From Riptortus pedestris (Eukaryota; Arthropoda; Insecta; Hemiptera; Alydidae): a DNA stretch of 64,000 bases. The stretch spans positions 210,649,001-210,713,000 of the forward strand of contig CM032228.1 in assembly GCA_019009955.1 (NCBI GenBank). The letters run 5' to 3'. Shown here piece by piece: positions 59,266-64,000 of this stretch (position 1 is its first letter; the number at the start of each line of letters is the position of its first letter). The position numbers and the translations under genes are program-made. The notes below the pieces were generated by a model, which did not search any database, was not told the DNA's origin, and was given only the letters and a program-made list of their open reading frames with translations.

Positions 59266-59498
59266 ATAAATTGAAAATTAAAATGATTACAACTTTTGTT
59301 GTATGCATTGTTTATATACGATTAATACTCAACAAGTTTAGAGCTCTTGTGTTTTAAAGGTGTTAGCTTCGTAAAACTAGCTAAGACTAAATTACGCAAA
59401 ATTATAAATCTGTAAACATGTATAATAAATTACAATTTCAATGGTATAAGCTAACTTATTTTTTTTTATTTAATTATATAATCATTTTTTTATATAAC

Positions 59499-59502
<4 letters not shown>

Positions 59503-59565
<63 letters not shown>
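59503..59565. repeat. (TA)n microsatellite
   Basis: About 62 bp of TA interrupted once by ACATA. Confidence 0.95.
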
Positions 59566-59683
59566 ATATACCCGTATACATTGAGTCATGTAGGAAATAA
59601 ACACTCTTTTTGAAGGACTACTTCATTGAAGAAATAAATAAACCATATATTGCAATATGTATAGTAATTTTTAAGTATCTTTA

Positions 59684-59745
59684 GTCTTGCCCTGAAGAAG
59701 AGAAAATAAAATTCTCGAAATATCGACATAAACTAAGAAGTTTCT
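59684..59745 (+). mobile_element. PLE tail fragment with hammerhead-like core
   Basis: CTGAAGA (59692-59698), stem II GAGAA/TTCTC (59700-59704, 59712-59716, perfect), GAA, palindrome ATAT (59720-59723), C, then GACATAAAC. Stem I next to the core is weak. Core bases are intact. It is flanked by (TA)n tracts and carries no coding sequence. Confidence 0.5.
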
Positions 59746-59783
59746 TTTACCAACTTTGATCAGACTTCCAAAAAAAAACAACA

Positions 59784-59784
<1 letters not shown>

Positions 59785-59840
<56 letters not shown>
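59785..59840. repeat. (TA)n microsatellite
   Basis: About 55 bp of TA. Confidence 0.95.
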
Positions 59841-59841
<1 letters not shown>

Positions 59842-60245
59842 TCATATATATTCAACAATTCCCTTTGCCTTTAATAGTTGAAGCAGAGCAAATCACGGCG
59901 GAACAGAAAACTTACATGTTTTCTAACATATGCTTAAAAAGAAGTAATAATAGAAGCTACCTTAATCCAATAGAGGAGACCAAAGACGGGGAAGACACGT
60001 GAAAGCTCCTTCCTTGAAAATTTGATTAGGGAAAGTAAATTTACTCTTTTCACATGTAAATCGAGTAAATTTACAGACAAAGGTACAAATTACTACTTCC
60101 ACTCCAGAACTCCATAAGGAAGGTAGTTCCGTCTCTTCCATTGATTCGTAATCTAGTCTGCTCTTCTTATGGGGCAATAATAGAGTCAAGTCGATATACA
60201 TTCGGCTGAGCATGCTCACAATCCTTCACTAAGGTTATTAAAAAA

Positions 60246-61147
60246 ATCTGTCACGCAGGGGCTGCGTAAAATACACAGATTTCCCTCGTGAAGTTAAATA
60301 ATAGAAAAATCTACATACTGATAACACACCACCTTGAATATTAAGTGAATAAATACAAACGGTAATAAGAAATCTTCCCCTCCAGGCGGGAAGCGTATGA
60401 AATGTAAACAAACGGGTCTGCCAACCCGACTCACACCGGAAAGAAATACAATTTCTGAAATATATTAGAATAAAACATATTAATTTGATTGAAAACTATT
60501 TACTATATCTAGTACTGTAATTTATAATGAATCAGAAAATTTGTATCTCCATCAATCAAATTTAAGTAGTCCAAAAACTTAAGACGGGGGGGATCACCGT
60601 AGCACACTTGCATGTATGTTGTATAAGAAAGGTCACTTGAAAACAATATTTGGTATTTAAGGTTTGAATAATGTGGTTTATTACATAACCGAGTATTGTT
60701 AGTTTAACATGAGTAGAAGTTGGCGTTTGCTGAAAATTATAAAATCCAAATATCTCGGTTAATATTCATGATACAGAACTTATGTATAGAACAATATTTA
60801 TAGATCATTTAATTTTCAATAAGATTGATTCTATAAAATTTTTCGATCCGACGTATAGTAACGAAGATATTTCGAATTTTCAAACCCCCATCCCAATGGT
60901 CTGATTTCAGCCATTAACGAACTTGATCTTCCTTTTTACATAAAACGATGAAATATCGAGTTTGGTACCGATCAAATCAAAATTGCGACCGCTAGAGCGT
61001 TAACAGACAAAATATATATATATATATATAATTTTGAACGGACCTCATTTTCGTCATCTCCTGGGTAGGATTTGAAGAAATTTTTCAAAACTCGCGTCAT
61101 GAGTACTACCTCAATAACTGATTTCCCTTAAGGGAAATTTGCTAAAA
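60246..61147 (-). mobile_element. Helentron-like short element (version C), long form
   Basis: Right end on the minus strand: GGGAAATCTGTGTATTTTAC, hairpin ACGCAGCCCCTGCGT, GACAGAT. Left end TTTAGCAAATTTCCCTTAAG + GGAAATC palindrome. A roughly 250-bp segment between the version A/B middle and right end (with GATTTCTTATTACCGTTTGT) is shared with the element at 62524-63363. About 900 bp. Confidence 0.85.
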
Positions 61148-61284
61148 GTATGTGAAGATCCTTTTCAATCATCCCTTCAAGTATATTTATTGCTAAGGAA
61201 ACTAACCCAATTCAACTAGAAATTAAAGTCGTGTCCTATAATATTGAAAAACTATTTTAGAATCAACAGAAAGGTATGAAAGTC

Positions 61285-61920
61285 CGATACACAGGGGCTG
61301 CGTTAACTAAGCAAATTTCTCACGCGTGTCACGTATTTGCATTATCTCAAAACGTAAACGATTAATGAAAACATTATTTGGTATTTGGGCTTCAAATAAA
61401 GTACTTCATAATATATCAGCTTATTGTTAATATGACATGAGTAGGATTAGGGGTTTACTGAAGTCCGAAAACTAAAAAATGCAAATATCTCCGCTAGTAC
61501 TAAAGATAGATAATAAACGTATATTGCAATATTTATAGTTTATTTGCTGCTTTATTTGAAAAACAATATGTCCTATACAATTTTTCGATCCGACGTATAA
61601 TAACGGAGATAATTCGAATTTTGGAAATTCTCCCCTTTAAACCCCCCCCCTTCCCACTGGTTCGATTTCAGCCATTATCGATCTCGACCTTTAGTTTTGT
61701 GTGAAACACTTATATATCGTGTTTGGTTACGATCAAGTAAGAATTGCGACCGCTAGAGCGGTAATACACACACGCATATATGTGTGTGTGTGTGTGTGTG
61801 TGTAATTTTGAACGGACCTCATTTGCTTTGTCATCTCCTTGGTAGGATCGATGGACATTTGAGGAAATTTTTCGAAATTCGCGACAACCTCAATAGCTGA
61901 TTTCCCTTAAAGTAAACCTG
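61285..61920 (-). mobile_element. Helentron-like short element (version B)
   Basis: Right end GAGAAATTTGCTTAGTTAAC, GCAGCCCCTGTGTATCGGAC (hairpin arm damaged), version B block AACCCCTAATCCTACTCATG + TCATATTAACAATAAGC, G-run, CTCTAGCGGTCGCAATTCTT, (CA)n/(TA)n tract, GTCCATCGATCCTACCAAGG, left palindrome TTTAAGGGAAATCAGC. It lies 137 bp from the previous copy, same orientation. Confidence 0.85.
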
Positions 61921-61924
61921 TTTA

Positions 61925-62005
61925 AAAATCCCAACACCTCTAACCCTTGTTTATAAGGTTACTTTGGAAGCAAGCTACACCATCTTCAGCGCTCTACATA
62001 TAGGC
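61925..62005 (-). mobile_element. Likely PLE tail fragment
   Basis: Minus strand: GCGCTGAAGATGGTGTAGCT, TGCTTCCAAAGTAACC, then GGGTTAGAGGTGTTGGG. It resembles the 950-1032 fragment (same CTGAAGATG and GAGGTGTT spacing) but its GAAA has become CAAA. It directly follows a Helentron-like element. Confidence 0.4.
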
Positions 62006-62523
62006 CCTACTCCAGAAAACCCTTAGGTAATAAAAGACATAAGAGAGACCTTTTCAAATGCTTCCTTAGTTGATGATGGACCTTCGAAAGCCAGCCCTAA
62101 GCCTTACTTTACAACCGGATAAGAAAGCTGTAGCCTTCCTTCATAAAATCTTTACTTTTTCTACCTATGCAGGAAGACTACATCTTTCTTATCCTGAAAT
62201 TCTGAAATCTGCAACAACGATCGATCTACATAATGTCACTACACTATTAAGGATATTTTATTTACTCTCCATTTTGCTCCGAAATGCTTGGAAGTATCAT
62301 AACGTTTTCTTATGGCGTAATGCCTGAATAAATATGTATTCATTGAAATGTGTGTAGTATCCATAGGATGGAGCACACAAAACTGAGGGATATTCAAACT
62401 AACTCCCAAACATGAGCACATAAACTAACTCCCATGTTAGAGGGACAACAGGACATAGTAATTTTGGTCTGGAGGAGATAAACTTAAAAGAAAGAACATA
62501 ACAGTCGACCCCTTAATTTGATT

Positions 62524-62643
62524 TTAGCAGATTTCCCTTAAGGGAATTCAGCTATTGAGGTCGTACTCATGACGCGATTTTCGAAAAATTTCTTCAAATG
62601 TCCATCGATCCTACCCAGGAGATGACGAAAATGAGGTCCGTTC

Positions 62644-62703
<60 letters not shown>

Positions 62704-63363
62704 CTGTTAACGCTCTAGTGGTCGCAATTTTTGTTTGATCGTTACGAAACTCGATATTTAACCGTTTTATGTAAAAAGACAGATCAAGTTCGTTAATGGC
62801 TGAAATCGGACTAGAGGGAGGGGGGATTTTTGAAAATTAATAATATCTCCGTTATTATGCATCGGATCGAAAAATTGTATAAAACCAATCGTATTGCAAA
62901 TTATATTTGCTATAAATATTGTTATATACATTTATTCTCTATCTTGAATATTAACCGAGATATTTGCATTTTTATTCAGGGTGTTCGGGTATAGTTCGGA
63001 TTAGGTCGGCCATTTTCGTGATTGGTCGGCTCAGGTGGGAGGCTACTTCTAACCTTACCTGTCGTTTCTAACCTTACCTTACCTTCCTTAATTTGTGAGA
63101 TTTATGCAAATACGTTCTGTTCATCCGCCCCCCCCCCCTTCTTTAGTTCTTGGTCTACTAAAATTTGAGTTATTAAAATATAAATTATTATTACAATTCA
63201 GAAGCCGTTTCAGTTGGGAATTTATTTTAATTAACTGAAAGATTTCTCATTACCGTTTGTATATAATCACGGTGGTATTGTGTTACCAGTATGCAGATTT
63301 CTCTTTTGTAAAACTTCACATGGGAAATCTGCTTAGTTTACGCAGCCCCTGCGTGACGGACTT
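62524..63363 (+). mobile_element. Helentron-like short element (version C), long form
   Basis: Left end AGCAGATTTCCCTTAAGGGA, ATTGAGGTCGTACTCATGAC, CATCGATCCTACCCAGGAGA, (TA)n 62648-62699, TTGTCTGTTAACGCTCTAGT, standard middle, then a distinct right segment (GGTCGGCCATTTTCGTGATT, CTAACCTTACCT duplicated, a C-run, GATTTCTCATTACCGTTTGT) and the right end TTCACATGGGAAATCTGC, hairpin ACGCAGCCCCTGCGT, GACGGAC. About 840 bp. Confidence 0.9.
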
Positions 63364-63439
63364 TCTTTTTAATTCAACAATAAATTAAGTTTGAATTGTT
63401 CTAAATATTTTTTATGTATTTAATAAACATTAATGTTGG

Positions 63440-63640
63440 CTCTAGACATAAAAAATAAAAATATCTCACATAATATTCAAGATAAGAGAAAAGTAAATTG
63501 AACGAAAATTGTAGGACATTAAATGTTTAACAAGATTGGATCTATAACATTTCCCGATATGATTCATACTAACGGAGGTATATTGAATTTCGAATCCCCT
63601 ACCACTTCTTGGTCAATTTCAGTCATTAATGACTCTGAAA
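63440..63640 (-). mobile_element. Helentron-like short element, middle fragment
   Basis: On the minus strand: TCATTAATGACTGAAATTGA, CCTCCGTTAGTATGAATC, TATCTTGAATATTATGTGAG, diverged equivalents of GTTAATGGCTGAAATCGG, CCGTTATTATGCGTCGGATC and CTATCTTGAATATTAACCGAG. No termini. Confidence 0.55.
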
Positions 63641-64000
63641 GTGTAGAATGAAACAATTAAATTTCGATTATAAATCAAACATTTTCGAGTTAGAACGTAA
63701 AACCATAATAAATGCCGTCATCACAAAACTTATGTGCGTGTATCTAACACAGGAAAAGTTCAATGAAAACAATATTTGGTATATTTATTTATTTATTTTG
63801 GAGCGTTCGCAGCGAGGCGATATTGCTCATAAAAAACAACAAAAACAATTTAATTTAAACAAAATACAAAATGAAAATAGAAACAAGAAAAAATTAAATA
63901 ATACAAAATAAGAACGCAAACAAATAACAAAACTCGACTAAATAACAGAACCCAACAATATAACGAAATACAACTAAATAAAACTCAACTAAATAATAGA
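63641..64000. other. A-rich end of window, unidentified
   Basis: A-rich, with loose ACTAAATAA-type repetition from 63900 on. GGAGCGTTCGCAGCGAGGCG (63799-63818) is a lone GC-rich patch. The Asn/Lys-rich frame 63648-63911 shows no domain. Confidence 0.35.

Overview
This window is eukaryotic, AT-rich, intron-and-repeat DNA, most probably from an arthropod and likely an insect; I cannot name the order. Three things point that way. The only host gene visible is a CCHamide-type (bombesin-receptor-like) neuropeptide GPCR of the protostome type. Two LTRs carry a TATA box followed about 31 bp later by the arthropod-type initiator TCAGTT and sit in ATAT target duplications. The repeats are a mix common in insect genomes: Helitrons, Helentron-like short elements, Penelope-like elements, hAT, and a tRNA-type SINE.

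Host gene: two coding exons on the + strand. Exon 12075-12325 encodes TM6, ECL3, TM7 and the start of helix 8. Exon 31869-32043 encodes the rest of helix 8, a palmitoylation-type Cys and the C-terminal tail to its stop. They join in phase 2 across an intron of 19,543 bp (12326-31868). TM1-TM5 were not found, so the upstream part of the gene probably lies before base 1 and bases 1-12074 would then be intron. Downstream of 32043 I see no further gene.

Everything else recognisable is mobile DNA. (i) An abundant short family, about 18 copies or fragments, has 12-bp subterminal inverted repeats, a 20-bp palindrome at its left end, a central (TA)n tract and a right-end hairpin, resembling non-autonomous Helentrons (HINE/DINE-1 type). 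Its right halves come in at least three versions (called A, B and C here). (ii) A Helitron helicase remnant has its 3' terminus at 2105, and two short Helitrons share that terminus. (iii) Penelope-like elements include two GIY-YIG/RT coding remnants (12.6-14.2 kb and 49.1-51.2 kb) and several detached tails. The better-preserved tails carry hammerhead-ribozyme-like cores. (iv) There are two solo LTRs (49534-50216, 55624-56256), an RNase H-bearing non-LTR retrotransposon 3' end (53.4-54.45 kb), a hAT derivative with a perfect 8-bp target duplication (21390-22044), and more than a dozen copies or fragments of one tRNA-type SINE.

By region: 1-12 kb holds Helitron pieces and scattered repeats; 12-14.3 kb an exon and a PLE; 14.3-31.9 kb a repeat-filled intron; 31.9-32.0 kb the last coding exon; 32-45 kb is mostly featureless AT-rich DNA; 45-64 kb is a dense, partly nested transposon graveyard with long (TA)n tracts. 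The (TA)n, (CT)n and (GA)n tracts create many spurious open frames, which are left out.
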